NCBI RefSeq assembly: GCF_013459645.1
Contig: NZ_CP054861.1
Coordinates: 3,026,001-3,090,000, forward strand
From: Martelella sp. NC20
GTDB taxonomy: Bacteria; Pseudomonadota; Alphaproteobacteria; Rhizobiales; Rhizobiaceae
Direction of reading: 5' to 3'
DNA length: 64,000 nucleotides
In this document: positions 1-7,726 of the stretch, in pieces
How the letters are laid out: every line of letters starts with the position of its first letter
How positions within the stretch are numbered: the first letter of the stretch is position 1
Made by a program: the position numbers and the translations under genes
Notes under the pieces: model-generated
What the model was told of the DNA's origin: nothing
The model's database searches: none
Seen by the model: only the letters and a program-made list of their open reading frames with translations

Positions 1-451
1 AAAGGCTCTGCACCGCGACCGCGACGCCCGAGGACGAGCCGCCGGTGATCATGATCGCGCCGTCCTTCTCGATCATGCGCTTGGCGCCGTCGCGGGCGGC
101 ATCGGACTTGGTCTGGGTGTCGCCGGTGACATAGTCGACCTTCTTGCCGAGGATGCCGTTGCCCTTCAGCGTCTTCGACGAGAAGGTGGCGAGCATGCCG
201 CCGTCGCCTTCGCCGTTGAGGTGCTTGGCGGCAAGCTGCAGGGCCTTCAACTCGTCGAGGCCTTCATCGGCATAGGGACCGGTCTGTGGTACGTTGAAGC
301 CGAGCACGACATTGCTGCCTGTCGGCATGTTGCAGGACATGTTGTCCTGGGCATAGGCGCCGCGGACGAAACTCATCGGCGCGGCGAGCGTGACGCCGGC
401 CGCAGCACCTGCTCTCAGCAGGCTGCGCCGGTTCATGATAAAGCGAGACAT
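1..451 (-). CDS. ABC transporter periplasmic substrate-binding protein, N-terminal part (cut by window edge)
   Basis: The gene reads leftward from an ATG at 451 and runs off the window, so only about 150 N-terminal residues are present. The start has a strong ribosome-binding site, GGGAGGAG, five bases upstream. The protein opens with a twin-arginine-type signal (MSRFIMNRRSLLRAG, then a hydrophobic stretch ending in AYA), so it is probably exported by Tat. The mature part begins with the GFNVPQTGPYADEG motif typical of Peripla_BP_6 (LivK/urea/amide type) binding proteins, followed by VDYVTGDTQTKSDAARD and ITGGSSSGVAVA. It should bind an amino acid, amide or similar solute in the periplasm and pass it to a Liv-type permease; the ligand cannot be told. 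The ribosome-binding site is of interest because it is complementary to the loops of the small RNA near 53.3 kb. Confidence 0.85.
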   Translation of the reverse strand, partial: MSRFIMNRRSLLRAGAAAGVTLAAPMSFVRGAYAQDNMSCNMPTGSNVVLGFNVPQTGPYADEGLDELKALQLAAKHLNGEGDGGMLATFSSKTLKGNGILGKKVDYVTGDTQTKSDAARDGAKRMIEKDGAIMITGGSSSGVAVAVQSL

Positions 452-677
452 TCAGACTCCTCCCAGGTCGTGAAAAGGGCTGCGCTCTCCTCAGCGCAGA
501 AGCGCCCATATTCCGGAGCGCATGGGGGGGATGCTAGCAAGTGGTCAAATTGTGGCAATTGACCGAAAGTGATAAGACCTTTGTTTAAGTCAGTATTTAC
601 TTACTTTTCTGCACCCTGACGACGGGTTGAAGCCATGGGGCGATGCGCGCATATAGGCGGTTCGGCTGAAGGGAAGA

Positions 678-1154
678 ATGATGGCTCAAGAAACTGGTGA
701 ACCGTTCTGGCGGGTCAAGCGGCTCGATGAGATGGATAATCGCGAATGGGAGTCGCTGTGCGACGGTTGCGGGCTTTGCTGTCTGAACAAGCTGGAGGAT
801 TGGGAGACGGGGGAGGTGGCTTTCACCTCGGTCGCCTGCCGGCTGCTGGACGGACATAGCTGTCAGTGTTCGGATTACGGGAACCGGAGGGTGATCGTGC
901 CGGAGTGCATTCAACTCGATATCGAGGGCGTGGAGGAAATACCCTGGCTGCCGCCGACCTGCGCTTACCGGCTGGTCCATGAGGGGCAGGATCTTTACTG
1001 GTGGCATTATCTGGTTTCCGGAGACCGGGAGACGGTGCATCAGGCCGGTATCTCCGCGCGCGACAGGACCATCAGCGAGATGAAGGTGGCGGTGGAGGAC
1101 TATGAGGATTACCTGATCGAGTGGCCGGTGCTGACCGGTGAGAAGACCGGGTGA
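678..1154 (+). CDS. UPF0260 (YcgN-type) cysteine-cluster protein
   Basis: This 158-residue protein has the arrangement of the UPF0260/YcgN family: an N-terminal EPFWRVKRLDEM segment, then a cysteine cluster (CDGCGLCCLNKLED, a later VACRLLD and CQCSDYGNR) thought to bind zinc or iron, and the family's C-terminal PPTCAYRL and YLVSGD motifs. The biochemical role of the family is not established. The start at 678 is one of two adjacent ATG codons and follows a GGGAAG sequence. It is a single gene between the divergent substrate-binding gene and the GTA cluster, with no evident operon partner. The family assignment is firm; function is unknown. Confidence 0.88.
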   Translation: MMAQETGEPFWRVKRLDEMDNREWESLCDGCGLCCLNKLEDWETGEVAFTSVACRLLDGHSCQCSDYGNRRVIVPECIQLDIEGVEEIPWLPPTCAYRLVHEGQDLYWWHYLVSGDRETVHQAGISARDRTISEMKVAVEDYEDYLIEWPVLTGEKTG

Positions 1155-1316
1155 CTTTCGCTTGGGATTTTACAAGATAAGAAAAAAAACCTAAGATAGG
1201 AAAATAATCCTTGACGGCGTAACGGTGCTTTGGTAGCTTCTGGCTACGGTCGGGAATTTGCGGGTTGAACTTGCTTCACCCTCTGTCCCGCCGGACTCGA
1301 GCCGTCACTCAGACTG

Positions 1317-1353
1317 GAGCGGTTCCGCTTTTCCTCGAAGCGCGGAACCGCTC
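1317..1353. repeat. Palindromic intergenic element with 12-bp perfect arms
   Basis: GAGCGGTTCCGC (1317-1328) is matched by its exact reverse complement at 1342-1353, leaving a 13-base spacer. A short T-rich stretch follows on the plus strand. The form is that of the short palindromes dispersed between genes in rhizobial chromosomes; it could also act as a terminator for the upstream UPF0260 gene. Whether it is repeated in this genome cannot be seen from the window. Confidence 0.6.
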
Positions 1354-1412
1354 TATCTTTTTGGTTTGAAACGGAAAGCGAGCCTTTGTCGGCTCCATCA
1401 GGAATTGCTGCC

Positions 1413-1437
1413 GCCCGGTTTCGACCGGGCTTTTTTT
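1413..1437 (+). terminator. Rho-independent terminator-like hairpin ahead of the first GTA gene
   Basis: GCCCGG (1413-1418) pairs with CCGGGC (1425-1430) around a six-base loop and is followed by seven T residues (1431-1437). It ends only about 47 bases upstream of the GTG start at 1485, so it lies in the leader of the GTA cluster rather than at the end of a gene. Two similar hairpins occur further inside the cluster (3771-3797 and 7113-7137). Confidence 0.6.
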
Positions 1438-1484
1438 ATGGTCGAACGGCACGCTTTACAAGCAGAGCCGGAAGGAGCTTCATT

Positions 1485-1967
1485 GTGGCTGACCATGAGT
1501 CATTCGATATCTCCCTGTTCGGGTTATGGCCGCGCAATCCGCGTTACGAAGGCGGGGCCGGGCGAACGGAGGCGGGCTACCATTTCATCGAACCGAAGAC
1601 GCGACGCGGCGGCGGCGACGATGACATGCGGCTGCTTTTGAACGACCTGACGGCGGAAATGCGGGCGCAGTTCACTTTTTTCAAGCGGCTGCGCATGCGG
1701 GCGGTGAAGAGGGGAGCCGAGGGCGATGACGGCGATGCGCGCGCCGAGGTGAAGGCCGCGACCGACGCGATCGCGCTGATCATCCGCACGCTGGAAAAGG
1801 CGGATGAACTGCAGCGGCGGCTTGCGGCCAACCGCAAGGACGAGGAAGAGCGCCAACTGAATTTCAGGGATTACGACAATGCCAAAGCCCATTTCCTCGA
1901 CCTCATCGAAAAACGGGCCGAGGAACTGGCGGAGCGAAAGCTCGCCGGACGCGCAGGGGCCGTCTGA
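1485..1967 (+). CDS. GTA small-terminase-like protein (position of RcGTA g1)
   Basis: Directly upstream of the large terminase lies a 160-residue ORF. I chose the GTG at 1485 because GGAAGGAG stands seven bases before it; the same frame opens further upstream but across the terminator hairpin. The C-terminal two thirds are charged and predicted helical (MRLLLNDLTAEMRAQ, then AEVKAATDAIALI and RAEELAERKLAG), as expected for a DNA-recognition/oligomerisation protein. In GTAs this position is held by the TerS-like g1 product, which feeds DNA to the large terminase. No domain is recognisable with certainty, so the assignment rests mainly on position. The gene overlaps the terminase start by 89 bases if that start is correct. 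Confidence 0.6.
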   Translation: MADHESFDISLFGLWPRNPRYEGGAGRTEAGYHFIEPKTRRGGGDDDMRLLLNDLTAEMRAQFTFFKRLRMRAVKRGAEGDDGDARAEVKAATDAIALIIRTLEKADELQRRLAANRKDEEERQLNFRDYDNAKAHFLDLIEKRAEELAERKLAGRAGAV

Positions 1968-3204
1968 TCCGTTTCACTATGCCGCTTTTCTTGCGAAGGA
2001 GTGGCGGTTTCTGGCGCGGCCGGAGCAATTGCCGCCGGCGCATGACTGGCGGACATGGCTGCTGATGGGCGGGCGCGGTTCGGGCAAGACCCGCGCAGGC
2101 GCCGAATGGGTGCATGACCTGGCGATCGCCGATGGCGAGAAGAGCGAATTGCGGATCGCGCTGGTGGCGGAGACGCTGGGCGACGCCCGCGAGGTGATGA
2201 TCGACGGCGTTTCCGGGATCTGCCGGGTGGCGCGGCGGATGAAGCCGGATTTCGAAATCACGCGCCGGCGGCTGGTGTGGCCGAACGGGGCGATGGCCTA
2301 TCTGTTTTCCTCCGAGGATCCGGAGGCGCTGCGCGGGCCGCAATTTCACTTTGCCTGGTGCGACGAACTGGCGAAATGGCGCTACGGGCAGGAATGCTGG
2401 GACATGCTGCAGTTCGGCCTGCGGCTCGGTCGCCTGCCGCGGCAGATGGTGACGACGACGCCGCGCGCCGTGCCGCTGCTGAAGCGGCTGATGGCGGACG
2501 ACGACACCGTGTTCACCCGGATTTCGACGGCGGATAATCGTGTCAATCTGGCGCCCGGCTTCATCAAGGCACTGTCCAGCCGCTATGGCGGAACCCGGCT
2601 CGGGCGGCAGGAACTTGACGGCGAACTGATCGAGGATCGCGAGGATGCGTTGTGGCGGCGTGCCGATCTGGAGACGATCGTTTCCCGCCGCGCGATGGCG
2701 TCCGGTCGGATCGTGGTCGCCGTCGATCCGCCGGCGGGGTCGGGGCGCAATTCGGTCTGCGGCATCGTGGTTGCGGGCGGGATGGAAAGCGGCGGGGCGC
2801 TGGTGCTGGCCGACTGTTCGGTGGAGGGCGGCTCGCCGGCGCAATGGGCGCGGGCGGTGGTGGAGGCCTATCGGCGTTTCGATGCCGACCGGGTGGTGGC
2901 CGAAATCAACCAGGGCGGCGACATGGTGACGGCGATGCTGCGCAGCGTCGACGAAAGACTGCCGGTCTCGACCGTACGCGCCACGCGCGGCAAGTTTCTG
3001 CGTGCCGAGCCGGTGGCGGCGCTTTACGAGCAGGGCCGGGTGCGCCATGCCGGGCATTTTGCCAGGCTCGTCGACCAGATGTGCGATTTCGGTCCCGACG
3101 GGCTTTCGGCGGGCCGGTCTCCCGACAGGCTGGACGCACTGGTCTGGGCGCTGACGGCGCTGCTTCTGGAGGGCGACGGGATGCCGCGCGTGCGCGGTGT
3201 ATAG
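1879..3204 (+). CDS. GTA/phage large terminase (DNA-packaging ATPase-nuclease)
   Basis: This 441-residue protein drives DNA into the capsid and cuts it at the end of packaging. The ATPase domain shows a Walker A motif (GGRGSGKT, residues 64-71) and a Walker B motif (FAWCDE, 158-163) with the conserved TTTPRA coupling segment near 192-197. The C-terminal RNase H-like nuclease is marked by VVAVDPPAGSG (Asp 283), VVAEINQGGDM and RLDALVWALT, which supply the metal-binding acidic residues. It matches RcGTA g2-type terminases in size and order. The ATG at 1879 follows AGGGA at a suitable distance but implies a long overlap with the upstream gene; the first residues (about 30) look poorly conserved and the true start could be later. 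GTA terminases package host DNA headfully. Confidence 0.93.
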   Translation: MPKPISSTSSKNGPRNWRSESSPDAQGPSDPFHYAAFLAKEWRFLARPEQLPPAHDWRTWLLMGGRGSGKTRAGAEWVHDLAIADGEKSELRIALVAETLGDAREVMIDGVSGICRVARRMKPDFEITRRRLVWPNGAMAYLFSSEDPEALRGPQFHFAWCDELAKWRYGQECWDMLQFGLRLGRLPRQMVTTTPRAVPLLKRLMADDDTVFTRISTADNRVNLAPGFIKALSSRYGGTRLGRQELDGELIEDREDALWRRADLETIVSRRAMASGRIVVAVDPPAGSGRNSVCGIVVAGGMESGGALVLADCSVEGGSPAQWARAVVEAYRRFDADRVVAEINQGGDMVTAMLRSVDERLPVSTVRATRGKFLRAEPVAALYEQGRVRHAGHFARLVDQMCDFGPDGLSAGRSPDRLDALVWALTALLLEGDGMPRVRGV

Positions 3205-3263
3205 CGACTTGCGCGCCGCAATTGCCCGTGCTAGCCGATCCCGGAACAGCGCAGAGGTCTGGC

Positions 3264-3581
3264 ATGATACGACATATCGTTTTCTTCTCGGTTCCCGAAG
3301 GCGGGGATGCGGATGCGATCGAGACCGGGCTTTCGATGCTGACGGAAAACCCGCATGCAGATGTGCTGGAAATCGGACGCAATACCCGCAGCGATCTTTA
3401 TGACGAAAAGGTCGACTTCATCGTCTATGGCGAATTTGCGGACGAGGCGGCTCTGGCGGCTTATCGGGCGCACCCGATTTATCAGAAGTCGACGGCGACC
3501 GTGCGACCCTTGAGAGAGATGCGGATCGCGGCGGATTACGATGCCGACAAGGCGGTGAAGACGTCGCGTTTTGTGGGGTGA
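3264..3581 (+). CDS. Dabb-family (stress-responsive A/B barrel) protein
   Basis: This 105-residue protein begins MIRHIVFFSVPEGGD and continues through VDFIVYGEFADEAALAAYRAHPIYQ and VRPLREMRIAADY, the recognisable layout of the small Dabb ferredoxin-like fold (opening beta strand RHIVFF, helix, H-P-x-Y near the C-terminus). Dabb proteins are dimeric and of varied, mostly unknown function; none is a known phage structural protein. The gene sits between the GTA large terminase and portal, separated from the portal by about 240 bases that hold a palindromic repeat and a terminator-like hairpin. The same frame is open far upstream across the terminase, but the ATG at 3264 gives exactly the expected domain start. 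Its place inside the cluster is unexplained. Confidence 0.8.
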   Translation: MIRHIVFFSVPEGGDADAIETGLSMLTENPHADVLEIGRNTRSDLYDEKVDFIVYGEFADEAALAAYRAHPIYQKSTATVRPLREMRIAADYDADKAVKTSRFVG

Positions 3582-3642
3582 GGGATAGCTGTTTGGGCGG
3601 GATAGCGCGGTATGTCCCGGTAGATTTCTCGTTGGGATAGAT

Positions 3643-3701
3643 TCCCCCCTCACTGCCCCTTTCGGGGCATCTCTCCCCTCCGGGGCGAGAAGATTGGGGG
3701 C
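3643..3701. repeat. REP-like palindromic intergenic element
   Basis: Nested inverted repeats run from CCCCC at 3644-3648 to GGGGG at 3696-3700, with inner hairpins GCCCCTTTCGGGGC (3655-3668) and CCCCTCCGGGG (3675-3685). Elements of this style are scattered between genes in rhizobial genomes. Finding one inside a structural GTA cluster marks a break in the otherwise tightly packed gene order. Confidence 0.55.
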
Positions 3702-3770
3702 TGTGCGACTGGGTCGGCGCGATAGCCGGCGTACGGAAACGCGGCGGTTTTCGTTGGTTCCATGATTGTC

Positions 3771-3797
3771 AAAGCTCCGGTTTTCCGGGGCTTTTTT
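3771..3797 (+). terminator. Terminator-like hairpin ahead of the portal gene
   Basis: AAAGCTCCGG (3771-3780) pairs with CCGGGGCTTT around a TTTT loop, with one T-G wobble, and runs into six T residues (3792-3797). It ends 25 bases before the portal ATG at 3823. It could end transcription from the Dabb gene or attenuate read-through into the capsid genes. Confidence 0.6.
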
Positions 3798-3822
3798 CGT
3801 TTTGAAAACAGAGAGGTGTGGC

Positions 3823-4983
3823 ATGAAGATGCCCTTTCATCTGCCGGGGCGGCGTCCGGCGGACGCCGTTGTCGTGTCCGAGAAAAAGGCAGCGCCCGTG
3901 ACGCTTTCGGCGCTTTCGGTGAGCGGGGAGGCGCGGTGGACGGGACGGTCCTACGCCGCGCTGTCACGCGAGGGGTTCATGAAGAACCCGGTCGCGCACC
4001 GTGCGGTGCGGCTGATTGCCGAGGCTTCGGCTTCGATGCCCTGGCAATTATTCGACGAGGGAGCGCTGGTCTCCGACCATCCGCTGCTTTCGCTTTTGAA
4101 GCGGCCGAACGGGCGGATGAGCGGATCGGATTTCTTCGAGGCGCTGTTCGGGCATCTGCTGCTTTCCGGCAATGCCTATGTCGAGCCGATTGTTGTCGGC
4201 GAAACGCTCCGGGAACTGCATCTGTTGCGGCCCGACCGGGTGCGGATCATCGAGGGGCGGGACGGGTGGCCGGAAGCCTATGAATACCGGATCGGCGCGC
4301 ATGCAAGCCGGTATTCGGCCGAAGGCGATGGGCTGACGGTGCTGCATATGCGGCTGTTCCATCCGCTTGACGATCATTCGGGGCTTTCGCCTTTGGCGGC
4401 GGCGCAGATGGCGCTTGACCTGCACAATGCCTCGTCCGTCTGGAACAAGGCGCTGCTCGACAATTCGGCGCGGCCTTCCGGCGCGCTGGTCTATCAGCCG
4501 AAGGATGGCGGGAACCTGACGGAGGAGCAGTATGAGCGGCTGAAGCAGGAGCTGGAGGAAGGCTATGCCGGGCCGATGCGCGCAGGACGGCCGCTGCTGC
4601 TTGAGGGCGGGCTTGACTGGAAGGCGATGGGGCTGACGCCGCGCGATATGGACTTTACAGAGGCGCGCAACGGCGCGGCGCGCGATATCGCACTGGCGAT
4701 CGGGGTGCCGCCGATGATGCTCGGCATTCCCGGCGACAACACCTATTCCAACTATCAGGAGGCGAACCGGGCTTTCTACCGGCTGACGGTTCTGCCGTTG
4801 ATTGCCCGCACCGCCGCAGCGCTGACGACCTGGCTTGCCCCGGTTTACGGCGCGGCACTGACGCTTGAGGTCGACCTCGATCAGGTATCCGCCCTTTCGG
4901 CGGAGCGCGATGCGCTCTGGGCCCGGGTGTCCGGCGCAGATTTTCTTTCCGACGAGGAGAAGCGCGAAGCCGTCGGTTATTAG
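3823..4983 (+). CDS. GTA/phage HK97-family portal protein
   Basis: The 386-residue product is the dodecameric ring at one vertex of the head through which DNA enters and leaves and to which the tail joins. Family signatures include the start-proximal GFMKNPVAHRAVRLIAEA, HPLLSLLKRPN, SGNAYVEPI, LHMRLFHPLDD, GLSPLAAAQMALDLHN, and the late IPGDNTYSNYQEANRAFY segment typical of HK97 gp3-type portals. I start it at ATG 3823, preceded by GAGAGG; an in-frame ATG at 3766 would put the terminator hairpin inside the gene. It is the first gene of a close-packed run (portal, protease, capsid). Corresponds to RcGTA g3. Confidence 0.93.
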   Translation: MKMPFHLPGRRPADAVVVSEKKAAPVTLSALSVSGEARWTGRSYAALSREGFMKNPVAHRAVRLIAEASASMPWQLFDEGALVSDHPLLSLLKRPNGRMSGSDFFEALFGHLLLSGNAYVEPIVVGETLRELHLLRPDRVRIIEGRDGWPEAYEYRIGAHASRYSAEGDGLTVLHMRLFHPLDDHSGLSPLAAAQMALDLHNASSVWNKALLDNSARPSGALVYQPKDGGNLTEEQYERLKQELEEGYAGPMRAGRPLLLEGGLDWKAMGLTPRDMDFTEARNGAARDIALAIGVPPMMLGIPGDNTYSNYQEANRAFYRLTVLPLIARTAAALTTWLAPVYGAALTLEVDLDQVSALSAERDALWARVSGADFLSDEEKREAVGY

Positions 4984-5015
4984 CGCCACCCGGCGCCTCT
5001 TTCAAAGGAGTGGAT

Positions 5016-5702
5016 ATGGGCGAGAACACCATGCTGGCCGACGAATTGAAATATGCCGACCTGTCGCTGACGGACCTTGCGGGCGATGGTTCGTTTTCGG
5101 GCTATGCGAGCCTGTTCGGCGAGATCGATCTCGGCAAGGACATGATCGAGCGCGGGGCGTTTTCGCGCTCGCTGCAGAAGCGCGGCGCGGGCGGTGTGCG
5201 GATGCTGTTCCAGCACGATCCATGCGAGCCGATCGGGGCGTGGACCAAGATCCGCGAGGACGGGCGCGGGCTTTATGTCGAGGGCGTGCTTTCGGCGGAC
5301 GTGGCCCGTGCCCGCGAGGTGCACGCCTTGATGAAGGCGGGCGGGCTCGACGGACTTTCAATCGGTTTCCAGACGGTTCGGGCGAGGACGGACGCCAAAT
5401 CCGGGGTCCGCAGGGTGCTGGAGGCCGACCTATGGGAGATATCGATCGTCACCTTTCCGATGCTGCCGTCCGCGCGGATCGCCAATGTGAAACAGGCGGG
5501 CGATATCTTTCCGACAATCAGAGAATTCGAGCGATGGCTGACGCGGGATGCCGGCCTCTCCCGAAAGGCGGCGCGCCGGCTTCTGGCCGGCGGCTATGAT
5601 GCGCTTGTTGGCAGGCAGGACGCTGCCAGCGGCGCAGACGGGGCGGATGACGACCGGCTTCTGGGTCTGCTGCGGCAGGCAAGCCGGATGATGGCGCCCT
5701 GA
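5016..5702 (+). CDS. HK97-family prohead protease (peptidase S78)
   Basis: This 228-residue serine protease trims the scaffold-like N-terminus of the major capsid protein during head maturation. Features of the S78 family are GSFSGYASLFGEIDLGKDMI near the N-terminus, the catalytic histidine in LFQHDPCEPIG (His 67) and the serine in GLDGLSIGF (Ser 115), followed by LWEISIVTFPMLPSARI. The ATG at 5016 follows AAAGGAG by five bases. The C-terminal 70 residues, after the protease fold, are probably disordered or scaffold-like. It lies between the portal and its substrate, the capsid gene, as in HK97 and RcGTA (g4). Confidence 0.93.
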   Translation: MGENTMLADELKYADLSLTDLAGDGSFSGYASLFGEIDLGKDMIERGAFSRSLQKRGAGGVRMLFQHDPCEPIGAWTKIREDGRGLYVEGVLSADVARAREVHALMKAGGLDGLSIGFQTVRARTDAKSGVRRVLEADLWEISIVTFPMLPSARIANVKQAGDIFPTIREFERWLTRDAGLSRKAARRLLAGGYDALVGRQDAASGADGADDDRLLGLLRQASRMMAP

Positions 5703-5775
5703 CACCTACCATCGGGGGCCGGATGCCACAGGCATAGCGGCCCTGTTCCAACGACAATTGCGAGAGGACACGATT

Positions 5776-7014
5776 GTGACCACGTCTCAGATGAAGGTTG
5801 CGCCCGAGATCAAGAGCGCGCCGATCAACCAGGCTTTCGAAGACTTCATGTCGAGCTTCGAGGCCTTCAAGGAAACCAATGACCGCCGGCTCGGCGAAAT
5901 CGAGAGCAAGATGGGCGAGGACACGGTAACCCGCGACAAGGTCGAGCGCATCAACCGCGCCATGGACGCCCAGTCGCGGCTGATCGACGAGATGCAGTTG
6001 AAGAAGGCGCGGCCTTCGCTTGGCCGTTCGAACAGCCTGGCGGCGAGCGAGCACAAGGCGGCTTTCGAGAACTATATTCGCCGCGGCGACGAGCATGGGC
6101 TTCGCGCCCTTGAAGCCAAGGCGATCTCGACGACCGAGAGCGACGGCGGCTATCTGGTGCCTGATGAAACCGACACCGAAATCGGCCGGCGGCTGACGGC
6201 GGTTTCGCCGATCCGTCAACTGGCGACGGTTCGCCAGGTTTCGGGGGCGGTGCTGAAGAAACCGTTCATCGCCTCCGGCTTTACCGCCGGATGGGTGGGC
6301 GAGATTGCCGATCGCGACCAGACAGCGACGCCGGATATTTCCGAACTCTCCTTCCCGACAATGGAGCTTTACGCGATGCCGGCGGCGAGCGCTTCGCTGC
6401 TGGACGATGCGGCGGTCGATGTCGAAAGCTGGATCGCCAGTGAAATCGACATCGCGTTTGCCGAGCAGGAAAGCGCTGCCTTCATCAACGGCAGCACATC
6501 GACGATGCCGAAGGGTTTTCTGAGCTACACCAATGTGGCCGAAAGTGCCTGGGAATGGGGCAAGATCGGGTATGTTGCGACGGGCGCCGAGGGTGCGTTC
6601 AAGGCCGCCGATCCTTCCGATACGCTGATCGAGACGATCTATTCGCTGAAGGCGGCGCATCGTCAGAATGCCCATTTCGTGATGAACCGGAAGACGCAAG
6701 GGACGATCCGCAAGTTCAAGGACGATGACGGCAATTATCTGTGGCAGCCGCCGGCCGGCCTCGGCCAGTCCGCCTCGATCATGGGTTTCCCGGTGACGGA
6801 AGCCGAGGACATGCCGGATATCGGCATCGACGAGACCGCGATCGCCTTCGGTGATTTTGCCGCGGGCTATCTGGTGGTCGACCGCACCGGCGTTCGGGTT
6901 TTGCGCGATCCCTATTCGGCCAAGCCTTACGTGCTGTTCTACACCACCAAGCGTGTTGGCGGCGGGGTGCAGAATTTCGAGGCGATCAAGCTGATCAAGT
7001 TCGGCGAGGCGTAA
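5776..7014 (+). CDS. HK97-family major capsid protein
   Basis: The 412-residue product forms the head shell. Residues about 15-90 are charged, helical delta-domain sequence (FEDFMSSFEAFKETNDRRL onward), expected to be removed by the prohead protease near residue 112-118, just before AISTTESDGGYLVP, the usual start of the mature HK97 fold. Downstream are GFTAGWVGEIADRD, AEQESAAFINGS and GFPVTEAEDMPDIG, conserved in GTA capsids. The GTG at 5776 has GAGAGG eight bases upstream; TTG 5758 and ATG 5791 are alternatives. A hairpin lies in the leader and strong hairpins follow the stop (7028-7055 and 7113-7137), which could set the level of this abundant protein. Equivalent to RcGTA g5. Confidence 0.94.
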   Translation: MTTSQMKVAPEIKSAPINQAFEDFMSSFEAFKETNDRRLGEIESKMGEDTVTRDKVERINRAMDAQSRLIDEMQLKKARPSLGRSNSLAASEHKAAFENYIRRGDEHGLRALEAKAISTTESDGGYLVPDETDTEIGRRLTAVSPIRQLATVRQVSGAVLKKPFIASGFTAGWVGEIADRDQTATPDISELSFPTMELYAMPAASASLLDDAAVDVESWIASEIDIAFAEQESAAFINGSTSTMPKGFLSYTNVAESAWEWGKIGYVATGAEGAFKAADPSDTLIETIYSLKAAHRQNAHFVMNRKTQGTIRKFKDDDGNYLWQPPAGLGQSASIMGFPVTEAEDMPDIGIDETAIAFGDFAAGYLVVDRTGVRVLRDPYSAKPYVLFYTTKRVGGGVQNFEAIKLIKFGEA

Positions 7015-7027
7015 GCGCCAAAAAGAA

Positions 7028-7055
7028 CCGGCTTCGGTGGTTTCGCCGGAGCCGG
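7028..7055 (+). other. Stable RNA hairpin just downstream of the major capsid gene
   Basis: CCGGCT-T-CGG pairs with CCGG-AGCCGG (7028-7055) fourteen bases after the capsid stop. It has no T tract, so it is more likely a 3' stabiliser or processing signal for the capsid message than a terminator. The pairing was read by eye, not computed. Confidence 0.4.
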
Positions 7056-7112
7056 ATGACCGGCAGGTTTGCCGCTTTCCGAACCAGGAAAGGGCGAGCG
7101 ATGCCAGATTGG

Positions 7113-7137
7113 CCCCGGCGCTTGCGTCGGGGTTTTT
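7113..7137 (+). terminator. Terminator-like hairpin between capsid and connector genes
   Basis: CCCCGGCGC (7113-7121) pairs with GCGTCGGGG (7124-7132) with one wobble and is followed by five T residues (7133-7137). It lies 22 bases upstream of the connector start at 7160. Partial termination here would give more capsid than tail protein. Confidence 0.6.
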
Positions 7138-7159
7138 CGTTGCCAGAGGATTTCGGACA

Positions 7160-7726
7160 ATGAGCTATGCCCTGATAACACCGCCCGCCGAAGAGCCGGT
7201 GAGCCTTAGCGAGGCCAAGGCGTTCATGCGCCTCGATGGCAGCGAGGAAGATGAGTTCGTGGCTGCGCTGATCGTGGCCGCACGTGAATACCTCGAAAGC
7301 GTCAGCGGGCTTGCGCTGGTGACGCAGACCTGGCGGCTTTACCGCGACACATGGCCGGCAAGCGGCATGATTTCGCTGGCGCATGGGCCGGTTCAGGCCG
7401 TCGATCAGGTGACCGCGTATGATGCCGATGGCGAGGCGACCGCAATTGCGCTCGATGGAGCGCGACTCGATGGCCGGGCGCGGCCCGCGCGGTTCTACCT
7501 GCCCGGCATGGGCGGATGGCGGGCCGGCGTCAACGGTATCGAAGTGGCGTTCACGGCGGGTTTCGGGGCGGCAGCAGCCGTGCCGGAGGCCGCCAGACAG
7601 GCGATCCTGCGGCATGTGGCGCACATGTTCGTGTTCCGGGGGGCGGTCGGACCCGACCAGCAGCCCGCCGGAGTACCCGATGGCTATGACCGGCTGATTG
7701 CGCCGCTCAAGGCATGGAGGCTTTGA
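7160..7726 (+). CDS. Head-tail connector protein (RcGTA g6 type)
   Basis: This 188-residue protein resembles the phiE125 gp8/HK97 gp6-like connectors that sit under the portal. The N-terminal part, EPVSLSEAKAFMRLDGSEED followed by EFVAALIVAAREYLES, is the well-known helical DNA-packaging module; the middle GLALVTQTWRLY and the late EAARQAILRHVAHMFVFRG helix are also typical. ATG 7160 follows AGAGGA; the frame is open further upstream but through the terminator hairpin. The stop codon overlaps the next start (TGATG), suggesting coupled translation. Confidence 0.88.
   Translation: MSYALITPPAEEPVSLSEAKAFMRLDGSEEDEFVAALIVAAREYLESVSGLALVTQTWRLYRDTWPASGMISLAHGPVQAVDQVTAYDADGEATAIALDGARLDGRARPARFYLPGMGGWRAGVNGIEVAFTAGFGAAAAVPEAARQAILRHVAHMFVFRGAVGPDQQPAGVPDGYDRLIAPLKAWRL

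Larger units (their letters stand above)
1155..1484. other. Intergenic region upstream of the GTA cluster
   Basis: This 330-base stretch has no convincing gene. It holds an AT-rich block (about 1170-1215), a long palindrome (1317-1353) and a terminator-like hairpin with a T tract (1413-1437), each listed separately. Transcription of the GTA cluster presumably begins here, but I could not pick out a defensible promoter. Confidence 0.6.
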
